From Streptomyces tauricus (GTDB lineage Bacteria; Actinomycetota; Actinomycetes; Streptomycetales; Streptomycetaceae), in assembly GCF_014650955.1 (NCBI RefSeq), contig NZ_BMVY01000019.1, forward strand, positions 98,228 to 162,227: a DNA stretch of 64,000 nucleotides, in the 5' to 3' direction. This document shows positions 53,649 to 62,845 of the stretch, piece after piece. A program made the position numbers and the translations under genes. Numbering within the stretch: position 1 is the first letter of the stretch; every line of letters begins with the position of its first letter. The notes under the pieces are model-generated. The model was not told where the DNA came from, made no database searches, and was given only the letters and a program-made list of their open reading frames with translations.

Positions 53649-55172
53649 GTGCGATTCAAGTGGCGCAAGCGGGCGTTGCCGGTGGCGGCGCTGGCCCTGC
53701 TGGCGACCGGGTGCGTGAGCACGCCCGGCCCTCCGTCGGAGCCGACCGCCGCGCCGTCCACGTCCGGCGCCCGGTCCGTGGCCGGGGTGTGCGCCAAGCC
53801 CGCGGCCGGACCGGCGAAGGCTCCGGCGGGCGCGGTGACGGTCGACCCCGCGAAGGTCGGCGACCTGGCCGCGAAGACCAGGAGCAGCCCGGCGAACACC
53901 ACGTTCTGGCTCAAGCCCGGAACGCACCGACTCGAAGCGGACCGCTACGCCCAGGTCATCCCCAAGAAGGGCGACCGCTACCTCGGCGCGCCGGGCGCCG
54001 TCCTCGACGGCCGCAGGACCAACCAGTACGCGTTCGGCGGCACCGCCCGTGACGTCACCATCCGCCATCTGACCGTGCAGAACTTCGTCGCGCCGCACGA
54101 CGAGGGCGTGGTCAACCACGACTCGGCCGACGGCTGGGTGATCGAGCACGCCACGATCCAGCGCAACTCCGGCGCCGGACTGATGGCCGGGGCCCGCCAG
54201 CAGGTCCGCGCCAGTTGCCTGCGCGCCAACGGCCAGTACGGCATGAACGCCTACAAGGCAGGCGACCCCCTCAAGGACCTGGTCGTCGAGGGCAACGAGA
54301 TCACGGGCAACAACACCGGTGACTGGGAGCGGCGCCGCGAGGGCTGCGGCTGCACAGGAGGCGTCAAGTTCTGGGCCGTCGACGGCGCCGACATCCGCGG
54401 CAACTGGGTGCACGACAACCGGGGCGCCGGACTGTGGGCGGACACCAACAACAACGACTTCCGCATCGAGAACAACGTCCTAGAGGACAACGACGGCGCC
54501 GCGCTGATGTACGAGACCAGCTACAACGCGGTCATCCGGAAGAACACGATCCGGCGCAACAACTGGGTCGAGGGCCGCAGATACGCCGAGCGCGGCGACA
54601 GCTTCCCCTTCGCCACCGTCTATCTGTCCGAGTCCGGCGGGGAACCCCGGGTCCGCGCCCGCACGGACAAGATCGAGATCTACGGGAACGTACTGGAGGA
54701 CAACTGGTCCGGAATCACCCTCTGGGAGAACGCCGACCGGTTCTGCAACAGCCCCGCCAACACCTCGTCCGGTGACTGCACGCTGCTGGTGCGGGACACC
54801 GACCGCTGTGTGCGGCCGGCGATCGCCAAGGCACCCCTCTACGGCGACTGCCGGTGGAAGACCCAGCGGGTGGACATCCACGACAACCGCTTCACGCTGG
54901 ACAAGTCCGTCGTCAAGTGCACGGCGAAGTGCGACCGCATGGCGGTGCTGTCCAACTACGGCACCTATCCGGAGTGGTCGCCGTACAAGGGCGAGCGGGT
55001 GGCCGAGGCGATCACCCGCAAGCAGCACAACCGCTGGCACGACAACGTGTACGTCGGACCCTGGCAGTTCGTCGCCCACGACCCCAGCCGGGTGCTCGAC
55101 TTCGGCCAGTGGCAGGGCACGCCCTACCAGCAGGACACCGGCAGCACCCTCGACCCGCGGGCCGGTGGTTGA
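53649..55172 (+). CDS. Right-handed parallel beta-helix lipoprotein
   Basis: GTG 53649 follows GGGAGGGGAGG; 507 residues. The signal peptide has a TGC lipobox (ALLATGCVS), so the protein is anchored outside. From about residue 60 it consists of beta-helix coils rich in Asn and Asp with stacked repeats (VEGNEITGNNTG, IRGNWVHDNRGAG, IENNVLEDNDGAA, IRKNTIRRNNW, IYGNVLEDNWSG). Cysteines at several turns suggest disulfides. The fold is shared by polysaccharide lyases and mannuronan C5-epimerases, so it may modify the polymer at the cell surface; the activity is not proven. Confidence 0.83.
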   Translation: MRFKWRKRALPVAALALLATGCVSTPGPPSEPTAAPSTSGARSVAGVCAKPAAGPAKAPAGAVTVDPAKVGDLAAKTRSSPANTTFWLKPGTHRLEADRYAQVIPKKGDRYLGAPGAVLDGRRTNQYAFGGTARDVTIRHLTVQNFVAPHDEGVVNHDSADGWVIEHATIQRNSGAGLMAGARQQVRASCLRANGQYGMNAYKAGDPLKDLVVEGNEITGNNTGDWERRREGCGCTGGVKFWAVDGADIRGNWVHDNRGAGLWADTNNNDFRIENNVLEDNDGAALMYETSYNAVIRKNTIRRNNWVEGRRYAERGDSFPFATVYLSESGGEPRVRARTDKIEIYGNVLEDNWSGITLWENADRFCNSPANTSSGDCTLLVRDTDRCVRPAIAKAPLYGDCRWKTQRVDIHDNRFTLDKSVVKCTAKCDRMAVLSNYGTYPEWSPYKGERVAEAITRKQHNRWHDNVYVGPWQFVAHDPSRVLDFGQWQGTPYQQDTGSTLDPRAGG

Positions 55173-55173
55173 G

Positions 55174-56490
55174 ATGACCGGGGACCTGCGGCGCGGCACA
55201 CCGCCGGGCGAAGCGGACGCGGCGGGGAGGGCTGCCACGACCGGCACGCGGACCGGCGCCGAAGCGCGCCCGCCCGGCACCCCGAAGCTCGTCGGGGTCG
55301 TCTGGAGCCTGCTGATCCTCAACACCCTGGGCTCCGCCGGGGCGAAGACCATCGTCCCGCTGCCGCGCTCGCTCATCCAGCTGGTCACCATGGGCGCGCT
55401 GGTCGCCGCGTTCACGCTGGCGCTCGCGCTCAATCTCCGGCTGCGCATCCGGGCCAGCGCCTTCGTGCTCCTGCTCACCCTGCTGCTGGTGCCGAGCCTG
55501 ATCTCCAGCCTGCAACTGGAGTCCGGGCTGGGCGCGCTGTTCCGCTGCACCCGCCTCGCCCTCTTCGTCGGCACGCTGTGGCTGCTCAGCCGCTGGTGGG
55601 ACGGCAACCTGACGTTCGTACGGCACCACATCCGGATGTACTTCGCGGTGCTCGGGTCGGTCGCCGCGGGCCTGGTCGTGTCCCCGGGCGCGGCCATGCC
55701 CGAGCTGTACGGCGGACGGCTGGTCGGCGCCCTGTGGCCGCTCACCCCGCCGCAGATCGGCCAGTACGCCGCCGTGATCGTCGGGCTGACCGTGCTCCTC
55801 GTACTGGGCCGCAAGGCCGACCGGACGAGCGCGACGGTCATCATCGTGCCGTCCCTCGTCCTGCTCGCGCTCACCCACACCCGTACGGCCACCATCGGCA
55901 TGCTCATCGGGCTGGTGCTGGCGATCGGCTCGCTCGTCCTGACCAGCGCCGCCGCCCGCCGCTTCTTCACCTGGGCGGTGCTCGTCGCCGTGGTGGCCGC
56001 GGTGGGTTTCGCCCCCGCGCTGCGGGCCTGGTTCCTGCGCGGACAGAGCCAGGAGAACCTCACCAGCCTCACCGGCCGGGCCAAGGTCTGGGACGCCCTG
56101 CTGGCGGCACCCCGGACGAACGGGGAGAAGTCGTTCGGCATGGGCCTGGGCGACAAGTCGTTCGGCGGGCTGCCCATCGACAACAGCTGGCTGGCCGTCT
56201 ACCACGAGCAGGGCTGGATCGGCGTGACCCTCGTGGCGGCGGTGTTCGTCGTACTGGGCGGGGTCGCGCTGCTGCGTCCGCCGTCCCTGCCGAGGGCCTG
56301 CGCGATCTTCCTGATCAGCTACTGCGCGATCGCGTCGTACACCGAGGCCGGTCTCGGCGACGCCTCGCCCTATCTGCTCCATCTGGCCCTGGCCGCATCC
56401 CTGTTGGCGGTACCCGCACCGCCCGCGGCCCAGCCGAAGCCCGCCGTACCCCGACGACATGTCCCGCGATGGGCCAGGGATGCCAGGTGA
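55174..56490 (+). CDS. O-antigen ligase/polymerase-like membrane protein (Wzy candidate)
   Basis: The ATG at 55174 lies one base after the preceding stop. The 438-residue protein has a charged N-terminus of about 35 residues, then 10-12 membrane helices with a larger outside loop (RGQSQENLTSLTGRAKVWDALLAAP). The R-G-x-x-x-x-W and later IDNSWLAVYHEQGWIGV segments are typical of the Wzy_C/WaaL fold. It should polymerise repeat units or ligate chains on the outer face, working with the two Wzz-like proteins. Confidence 0.83.
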   Translation: MTGDLRRGTPPGEADAAGRAATTGTRTGAEARPPGTPKLVGVVWSLLILNTLGSAGAKTIVPLPRSLIQLVTMGALVAAFTLALALNLRLRIRASAFVLLLTLLLVPSLISSLQLESGLGALFRCTRLALFVGTLWLLSRWWDGNLTFVRHHIRMYFAVLGSVAAGLVVSPGAAMPELYGGRLVGALWPLTPPQIGQYAAVIVGLTVLLVLGRKADRTSATVIIVPSLVLLALTHTRTATIGMLIGLVLAIGSLVLTSAAARRFFTWAVLVAVVAAVGFAPALRAWFLRGQSQENLTSLTGRAKVWDALLAAPRTNGEKSFGMGLGDKSFGGLPIDNSWLAVYHEQGWIGVTLVAAVFVVLGGVALLRPPSLPRACAIFLISYCAIASYTEAGLGDASPYLLHLALAASLLAVPAPPAAQPKPAVPRRHVPRWARDAR

Positions 56491-57773
56491 CCTCGACCAT
56501 GCACGTCCTCGTGGTGCACAACCGCTACAACTCGGCGCAGCCGAGCGGGGAGAACAACGTCGTCGACCAGGAGGTGGGGCTGCTGCGCGCGGCCGGCCAC
56601 CGGGTCGGCCTGTTCGAGCGGCGCAGCGACGACATCGCCGGCCGCTCCCTGCTGGGCAAGGCCGCGCTGCCGCTCCTGGTGCCATGGAACCCGGCGGTCC
56701 GCTCCGAGCTGGCCGACCGGCTCCGTACCGAGCGGCCGGACGTGGTGCACATCCACAACGTGTTCCCGCTCCTGTCGCCCGCGGTGCTCGCCGCCTGCGC
56801 CGACGCGGGCGTGCCCGCCGTCGCCACGCTGCACAACTACACCCAGGTCTGCCCGCCCGGCACGCTCCAGCGGGACGGCCGGCCGTGCACCGAGTGCGTC
56901 GGATCGTCGCCGCTGCCCGCCGTCCGGCACGGCTGCTACCGCGGCTCCCGGCTGGCCACGGTGCCGCTCGCGGTCAGCCTGTCGGTCAACCGGCGGCGCT
57001 GGTGGTCGGGCGTGGAGCGGTTCTTCTGCATCTCCGCGGCGCAGCGCGATGTCCTGGTGGCGTCCGGCATGCCCGCCGAACGGCTCGCGGTGAAGCACAA
57101 CTTCGTGCCCGAACCGGACGCCCGTCGCACGGGCCCCGGCGAGCACCTGCTCTACCTCGGCCGGCTCGCCGAGGCCAAGGGCGTACGCCTGCTGATGGCC
57201 GCGTGGGACGAGCTCGCCGCGAACGGGGGAGTGGGCGTACCGCTCGTGATCGCCGGCACGGGGCCGCTGGAGGCCGAGGTGACCGCCTGGGCGGCGGGCC
57301 GGGACGACGTGCGGTACGTCGGCCTGTACGACCCCGCCCAGTGCCGGCGGGCCATCGCGCGGTCGGTCGCCGTGGTGGCCCCCTCGACCTGGCTGGAGGC
57401 GTTCGGCCTGGTCGTCGTGGAGGCGATGGCGGCGGGGGTCCCGACCGTCGCCGCCGCGCACGGGGCGTTCGTCGAACTCCTCGAGGACGGGGTGAGCGGG
57501 CTGTTGCACCAGCCGGGCGAACCCGCCTCGCTCGCCGCCTGCCTGCGCCGGATCACGGCCGGGCGGGAGCGCAACCAGGAGATGGGCCGGGCGGCCCGGC
57601 GACGGTACGAACAGGGCTTCAGCCCGGCCGTCGGCCTCGACCGCCTGGTGGAGGGGTACCGCACCGCGATCGCGGGTCGGTCCGGCGACGGGGAAGGCCC
57701 GTCGCCGCTACGTGACGGAAACACTGGCTCGCGCCGGGGGAACCAGCGCGAGCGGGATGGGGGCAGTAGATGA
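56487..57773 (+). CDS. Glycosyltransferase, GT4 family
   Basis: GTG 56487 (GTGA overlap; an ATG lies at 56499) gives 428 residues. The acceptor domain begins HVLVVHNRYNSAQPSGENNVVDQEV, common in capsule GT4 enzymes, with RPDVVHIHNVFPLLSPAVL and a Cys-rich loop (CPPGTLQRDGRPCTECVG) often seen in this subgroup. The donor domain has LLYLGRLAEAKGVRLL and the E-x7-E acids in APSTWLEAFGLVVVEAMAAG. It adds one sugar of the repeat unit. It overlaps the methyltransferase gene by 4 bases. Confidence 0.88.
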   Translation: MTSTMHVLVVHNRYNSAQPSGENNVVDQEVGLLRAAGHRVGLFERRSDDIAGRSLLGKAALPLLVPWNPAVRSELADRLRTERPDVVHIHNVFPLLSPAVLAACADAGVPAVATLHNYTQVCPPGTLQRDGRPCTECVGSSPLPAVRHGCYRGSRLATVPLAVSLSVNRRRWWSGVERFFCISAAQRDVLVASGMPAERLAVKHNFVPEPDARRTGPGEHLLYLGRLAEAKGVRLLMAAWDELAANGGVGVPLVIAGTGPLEAEVTAWAAGRDDVRYVGLYDPAQCRRAIARSVAVVAPSTWLEAFGLVVVEAMAAGVPTVAAAHGAFVELLEDGVSGLLHQPGEPASLAACLRRITAGRERNQEMGRAARRRYEQGFSPAVGLDRLVEGYRTAIAGRSGDGEGPSPLRDGNTGSRRGNQRERDGGSR

Positions 57774-59023
57774 CACGATGCCGACTCTGCGGCTCGGCGG
57801 CGCTGGAGAGCGTCGTCGACCTGGGAGCGACCCCGCCGTGCGAGAGCTTCCTCGCCGCGGACCAACTGGACCTGCCGGAACCGGCGTACCCGCTGCACCT
57901 GCGGGTCTGCACGGACTGCTGGCTCGCGCAGATCCCTCCGCTGATCACCCCGGAGGACACGTTCAAGGAGTACGCGTACTTCTCCTCGTACTCGACCTCC
58001 TGGGTGGAGCACGCGCGGACGTTCGTCGCCGACGCCGTGGAGCGGGTGGGGCTCGGCCCCGACTCCTTCGTGGTCGAGGTCGCGAGCAACGACGGCTATC
58101 TGCTCAAGCACGTGGTGGACCGGGGGATCCGCTGCCTGGGTATCGAGCCGTCGGTGAACGTCGGCGCCGCGGCACGTGACGCCGGGGTGCCCACGCTCAC
58201 GGAGTTCCTGTCCCCGGAGACCGGCGCCGCCGTCCGCGCCGAACACGGCCCGGCGAACCTGGTCGTCGCCAACAACGTGTACGCGCACATCCCCGACGTC
58301 GTCGGATTCACCCAGGGACTGCGCGCCCTGGTCGCCGACGACGGCTGGGTCTCCATCGAGGTGCAGCACCTGCTGACCCTCATCGAGGAGAACCAGTACG
58401 ACACGGTCTACCACGAGCACTTCCAGTACTACACGGTCGCGTCCGCGATCCGGGCCCTCGCCAGCGGCGGACTCGCCCTCGTGGACGTCGAGCTGCTGCC
58501 CACGCACGGCGGCTCCATCCGGCTGCTGGCCCGCCCCGCCGAGGTGGCGGGCGAACCGTCCCGGCGGGTGGCCGACGTACTGGACCGGGAGAAGGCCGCC
58601 GGGCTCCAGGAGCTTTCCGGGTACACCGAGTTCTCCGCCCGGGTCGCCAAGGTCCGCCGCGACCTCCTGAAGTTCCTCATCGAGGCGGCCGAGCGCGGCG
58701 AGAGCGTCGTCGGCTACGGCGCCCCCGGCAAGGGCAACACCCTGCTCAACCACTGCGGCATCCGGCCCGACCTGCTCGCGTACACGGTCGACCGCAACCC
58801 CTACAAGCACGGCAGGTTCACCCCCGGCACCCGCATCCCGATCCTGGCGCCCGAGCAGATCGCCGCCGACAAGCCGGACTACGTCCTCGTCCTGCCGTGG
58901 AACCTGCGCACCGAACTGGTCGAGCAGCTGTCCTTCGTGCACGAGTGGGGCGGCCGGCTGGTCTTCCCCATACCGGAACTCAGCATCGTCGAGGACGCTG
59001 CCGTGAAGGAGATCGCAACATGA
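57770..59023 (+). CDS. Sugar C-methyltransferase (NovU/TylC3 family)
   Basis: The 417-residue protein has the three-part layout of nucleotide-sugar C-methyltransferases: an N-terminal zinc domain with CRLC and CTDC pairs, a SAM-binding fold with VVEVASNDGYLLKHV, the HEHFQYYTVASAIRAL active-site segment (His-Glu-His), and a C-terminal domain with GYGAPGKGNTLLNHCGI. Known members methylate C-3 or C-5 of keto-deoxysugars to give branched sugars. It opens a coupled set of five genes for a CDP-activated sugar. Confidence 0.87.
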   Translation: MTRCRLCGSAALESVVDLGATPPCESFLAADQLDLPEPAYPLHLRVCTDCWLAQIPPLITPEDTFKEYAYFSSYSTSWVEHARTFVADAVERVGLGPDSFVVEVASNDGYLLKHVVDRGIRCLGIEPSVNVGAAARDAGVPTLTEFLSPETGAAVRAEHGPANLVVANNVYAHIPDVVGFTQGLRALVADDGWVSIEVQHLLTLIEENQYDTVYHEHFQYYTVASAIRALASGGLALVDVELLPTHGGSIRLLARPAEVAGEPSRRVADVLDREKAAGLQELSGYTEFSARVAKVRRDLLKFLIEAAERGESVVGYGAPGKGNTLLNHCGIRPDLLAYTVDRNPYKHGRFTPGTRIPILAPEQIAADKPDYVLVLPWNLRTELVEQLSFVHEWGGRLVFPIPELSIVEDAAVKEIAT

Positions 59024-59838
59024 AGGTCGTTCTGTTCTGCGGCGGTTACGGGCTGCGCATGCGCAACGGAGCCTCCGACGACACGCCCAAGCCGATGGCG
59101 ATGGTCGGCCCCCGGCCGCTGATCTGGCACGTCATGCGCTACTACGCGTACTTCGGGCACACGGAGTTCATCCTGTGCCTCGGCTACGGGGCCCACCACA
59201 TCAAGGACTTCTTCCTCAACTACGAGGAGACGACGTCCAACGACTTCGTCCTGCGCGGCGGGCGCACCGAGCTGCTGTCCACCGACATAGCCGACTGGAC
59301 GATCACGTTCGCGCAGACCGGCATCGAGTCCCCGATCGGGGAGCGGCTGCGCCGGGTGCGCCACCACCTGGACGGCGACGAGATGTTCCTCGCCAACTAC
59401 GCCGACGTGCTCACCGACGCCCCGCTGCCCCTGATGATCGACCAGTTCGCCCGGCGTGACGCCGGCGCGTCGATGATGGTCGTGCCGCCGCAGTCCTCGT
59501 TCCACTGCGTGGAGCTGGGCGAGGACAACCTGGTGGGCGGCATCACCGCGGTCAGCGAACTGCCCCTGTGGGAGAACGGCGGCTACTTCGTGCTCCGCCA
59601 GGAGATCTTCGACCACATCCCGGAGGGCGGCGACCTGGTGGCCGACGGCTGCGCCCAACTCGCCAAGCAGGGGCGGCTGGTGGCGCACCAGCACCGCGGT
59701 TTCTGGAAGCCGACCGACACCGTCAAGGAGAAGGCCGCGCTCGACGAGGCCTACGCCCGGGGCGAGCGCCCGTGGGCCGTGTGGGAGCGGGACGGCGTGA
59801 CCGCGCACAGAGCCGGCGTCGGGGCGGGGACCGCGTGA
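59020..59838 (+). CDS. Glucose-1-phosphate cytidylyltransferase-like nucleotidyltransferase (RfbF-like)
   Basis: The 272-residue protein has the nucleotidyltransferase fold: signature GGYGLRMRNGASDDTPKPMAMVG (split: GGYGLRM ... TPKPM), a Mg-binding Asp in ANYADVLTD, and WENGGYFVL. The order and length fit RfbF-type CDP-glucose synthases more than RmlA. The G-x-G-T-R-L signature is altered (GGYGLRM), so the sugar may not be glucose. It overlaps neighbours by 4 bases on both sides. Confidence 0.82.
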   Translation: MKVVLFCGGYGLRMRNGASDDTPKPMAMVGPRPLIWHVMRYYAYFGHTEFILCLGYGAHHIKDFFLNYEETTSNDFVLRGGRTELLSTDIADWTITFAQTGIESPIGERLRRVRHHLDGDEMFLANYADVLTDAPLPLMIDQFARRDAGASMMVVPPQSSFHCVELGEDNLVGGITAVSELPLWENGGYFVLRQEIFDHIPEGGDLVADGCAQLAKQGRLVAHQHRGFWKPTDTVKEKAALDEAYARGERPWAVWERDGVTAHRAGVGAGTA

Positions 59839-60497
59839 TCGGGCTCGGCACCGGACGCCTGGACCGGATCGTCGCGGTGGGCGCGCACTGCGACGACATC
59901 GCCATCGGCGCCGGCGGCACCCTGCTGACCATGTGCCTCGCCCGGCCGGGTCTGCGCGTCGACGCGCTGGTCCTCACCGGCGGCGGCACCGACCGGGAGC
60001 AGGAGGAGCAGGCCGCGCTCGCCGCCTTCTGCCCGGGCGCCGACCTGCGGCTGACCGTGCTCAAACTGGCTGACGGACGGCTGCCCGCACAGTGGGAGGA
60101 GGCCAAGGCCGCCGTCGAGGAGCTGCGCGCCCGCACCGAACCCGACCTCGTCCTCGCACCCCGCACCGACGACGCGCACCAGGACCACCGCGGCCTGGCG
60201 CGACTGCTGCCCACCGCGTTCCGCGACCACCTCGTACTCGGCTACGAGATCGTCAAATGGGACGGCGACCTCGGCCGGATGGCGGCGTACCAGCCGCTGA
60301 CGCCCGAGACCGCCGAACAGAAGGTGCGGCTGCTGCAGGAGCACTACCCCTCGCAGCGGCACCGCCCCTGGTACGACCGCGAGGCCTTCCTCGGCCTCGC
60401 CCGCATCCGCGGCATCGAATGCCACGCGCGTTACGCCGAGGCGTTCGCCGTCCACAAACTCACGCTCGACCTGGGCACTTTCACACTGGGGGAATGA
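59835..60497 (+). CDS. PIG-L family deacetylase (polysaccharide locus)
   Basis: GTG 59835 in a GTGA overlap; 220 residues. The zinc motif appears as VGAHCDDIAIGAGGTLL, in place of the usual AHPDDE, and the second motif as APRTDDAHQDHRG, so both metal-binding segments are present. Most relatives remove N-acetyl groups from sugars. Within a CDP-sugar gene set it probably deacetylates an amino sugar or an intermediate. It is not closely similar to the PIG-L hydratase candidate at 26.7 kb. Confidence 0.83.
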   Translation: MIGLGTGRLDRIVAVGAHCDDIAIGAGGTLLTMCLARPGLRVDALVLTGGGTDREQEEQAALAAFCPGADLRLTVLKLADGRLPAQWEEAKAAVEELRARTEPDLVLAPRTDDAHQDHRGLARLLPTAFRDHLVLGYEIVKWDGDLGRMAAYQPLTPETAEQKVRLLQEHYPSQRHRPWYDREAFLGLARIRGIECHARYAEAFAVHKLTLDLGTFTLGE

Positions 60498-60500
60498 ACC

Positions 60501-61526
60501 TTGCGCGTACTGCTGACCGGACACCAGGGCTATCTGGGCACCGTGATGGCCCCGGTCCTCAGCTCCGCCGGGCACGAGGTCGTCGGTCTCGACGCCGGCC
60601 TGTTCGCCGACTGCGTCCTCGGCCCGCGGCCCGAGGACCCGCGGGGGCACCGGGTGGACCTCCGCGACGTCACGGCCGACCACGTGGCCGGGGTGGACGC
60701 CGTGATCCACCTGGCCGCGCTCTCCAACGACCCGCTGGGAGCACTGGCGCCGGACCTCACCTACGACATCAACCACCACGCCTCCGTACGGCTGGCACGC
60801 CTGGCCCGCGAAGCCGGAGTACGACGCTTCCTGTACGCGTCCACCTGCTCGGTCTACGGCGCGGCCGGCGGCGACGAACTCGTGGCCGAGGACGCCCCGT
60901 TGCGCCCCGTCACCCCGTACGCGGAGTCCAAGGTGCGGGTCGAGGACGACCTGCACACGCTCGCCGACGACGACTTCAGCCCCGTCTTCATGCGCAACGC
61001 CACCGCCTTCGGCTTCTCGCCCCGGCTGCGCGCCGACATCGTGCTGAACAACCTGGTGGGCCACGCCCTCCTGTCCGGCGAGGTCCTCGTCCTCTCCGAC
61101 GGCACGCCCTGGCGACCGCTGGTGCACGCCGCCGACATCGCCCGCGCCTTCACGGCCGCGCTCACCGCACCCCGGGAGGCCGTGCACGACCGGGCGTTCA
61201 ACATCGGCAGCGAGACCAACAACGTCACGGTCGCCGAGATCGCCGACCAGGTCGCCGAGGCGGTGACCGGCGCGAAGGTGCGGATCACCGGGGAGAACGG
61301 CGCCGACCCGCGCTCGTACCGGGTGGACTTCTCCCGGTTCCGCGCCGCGATCCCCGGCTTCGACTGCGAGTGGACGGTGAAGCAGGGCGCGCACGAACTC
61401 GCCGACGCCTACCGCAAGCACGGGCTGACCCGGGAGGACTTCGAGCGGCGCTTCACCCGTCTCGCCGTGCTGCGCGCGGCCTCCGAGGCCGGCTCCGTCG
61501 ACGACACCCTGCGGTGGCGCCGATGA
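60501..61526 (+). CDS. NAD-dependent sugar epimerase/dehydratase (extended SDR)
   Basis: TTG 60501 gives 341 residues, starting with the NAD motif TGHQGYLGTV. The active site shows Ser/Thr in YASTCSVYG and the Tyr-x3-Lys in TPYAESK. A substrate region DGTPWRPLVHAADIARAF is typical of nucleotide-sugar epimerases. It may act on the CDP sugar made by the upstream genes. CDP-glucose 4,6-dehydratase activity is possible, but no separate dehydratase gene is in the window. Confidence 0.85.
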   Translation: MRVLLTGHQGYLGTVMAPVLSSAGHEVVGLDAGLFADCVLGPRPEDPRGHRVDLRDVTADHVAGVDAVIHLAALSNDPLGALAPDLTYDINHHASVRLARLAREAGVRRFLYASTCSVYGAAGGDELVAEDAPLRPVTPYAESKVRVEDDLHTLADDDFSPVFMRNATAFGFSPRLRADIVLNNLVGHALLSGEVLVLSDGTPWRPLVHAADIARAFTAALTAPREAVHDRAFNIGSETNNVTVAEIADQVAEAVTGAKVRITGENGADPRSYRVDFSRFRAAIPGFDCEWTVKQGAHELADAYRKHGLTREDFERRFTRLAVLRAASEAGSVDDTLRWRR

Positions 61527-62845
61527 CACCGAACGGCGAGCAGTCGACGAGCACGCCCGGCGAGCAGCCGCTGACCACGCCCGGCGAGCAGATGCACGCG
61601 CTGGTGGAGCGGCTGTACCCGCTCTGCCGGAGCATCACGGGCGACGGGGTGCGCGCCACCCTGGAGATCGTCGACGAGTACGTTCCGCTGCGGGTGCACG
61701 AGGTGCCGACGGGCACGCAGGTGCTCGACTGGACGGTCCCGCAGGAGTGGAACATCCGGGACGCCTACATAGCCGACGCCGAGGGCAACCGGGTCGTCGA
61801 CTTCGCCGCGTCCAGCCTGCACGTACTCGGGTACAGCGTGCCGGTGGCGAGGACCATGCCGCTGGCCGAGCTGCGCGAGCACCTGTACACCCTGCCTGAC
61901 CAGCCGACCCTGATCCCGTACCGGACGAGTTACTACGAGCCGAAGTGGGGTTTCTGCCTCGCCCAGGAGACCCTGGACGCGCTCCCCGACGGCGACTACG
62001 AGGTCTGTATCGACTCCACCCTCGCCGACGGCCACCTCACCTACGCCGAGCACGTGATCCCCGGCCAGGTCCCCGACGAGGTGATCGTCTCCTGCCATGT
62101 CTGCCACCCGTCGCTGGCCAACGACAACCTGGCCGGCATCGCGGTGGCGACGTTCCTGGCGCGACAACTGGCCGAGGAAACGCCGTACTACACCTACCGG
62201 TTCATCTTCGCGCCCGGCACCGTCGGGGCGATCACCTGGCTGGCCCGCAACGCCGAGCGGATCGAACGCGTCAAGCACGGCCTCGTACTGGCCTGCGCGG
62301 GCGACTCGGGCCAACTCAACTACAAGCGGAGCAGGCGAGGCGACGCGGAGATCGACCGGGTGCTGCGCCATGTGCTCAGCGCCTCCGAACGCCCGCACCG
62401 CATAGCGGAGTTCACCCCGTACGGCTACGACGAGCGGCAGTACTGCTCACCCGGGTTCGACCTCGGCGTGGGCTCGCTCAGCCGGACCCCGTACGCGGGC
62501 TATCCCGAGTACCACACCTCGGCGGACAACCCGGACTTCGTCTCCCCGGAGGCGATGGCGGACACGCTCGCCGTCTGCCGCGAGGCGTTCGCCGTCCTCG
62601 ACCGCAACCGGACTTACGTCAACCTCAGCCCTTATGGGGAACCGCAGTTGGGCAGGCGCGGGCTGTACGACTCGCTAGGTGGCCGCAGTGACGCCAAGCA
62701 GGCGCAGATGGCGATGCTCTGGGTGCTCAGCCTCTCCGACGGCGAGCACAGTCTGCTGGACGTCGCCGAACGGGCCGCTCTGCCGTTCGACACCGTCGCC
62801 GTCGCGGCCGACGCCCTGCACGGCGCCGGGCTGATCAAGGCATGA
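61523..62845 (+). CDS. DUF4910 protein (M28-peptidase-like fold with winged helix)
   Basis: The 440-residue product begins with a repetitive leader (GEQSTSTPGEQPLTTPGEQ), then a helical domain (MHALVERLYPLCRSITGDGVRATL) and an aminopeptidase-like domain whose metal residues fit SCHVCHPSLANDNLAGI and YPEYHTSADNPDFV. A C-terminal winged helix ends the protein. The family is known mainly from capsule and O-antigen loci and its reaction is unclear. The ATGA overlaps bind it to the epimerase and flippase genes, which implies a role in sugar synthesis rather than proteolysis. Confidence 0.82.
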   Translation: MTPNGEQSTSTPGEQPLTTPGEQMHALVERLYPLCRSITGDGVRATLEIVDEYVPLRVHEVPTGTQVLDWTVPQEWNIRDAYIADAEGNRVVDFAASSLHVLGYSVPVARTMPLAELREHLYTLPDQPTLIPYRTSYYEPKWGFCLAQETLDALPDGDYEVCIDSTLADGHLTYAEHVIPGQVPDEVIVSCHVCHPSLANDNLAGIAVATFLARQLAEETPYYTYRFIFAPGTVGAITWLARNAERIERVKHGLVLACAGDSGQLNYKRSRRGDAEIDRVLRHVLSASERPHRIAEFTPYGYDERQYCSPGFDLGVGSLSRTPYAGYPEYHTSADNPDFVSPEAMADTLAVCREAFAVLDRNRTYVNLSPYGEPQLGRRGLYDSLGGRSDAKQAQMAMLWVLSLSDGEHSLLDVAERAALPFDTVAVAADALHGAGLIKA

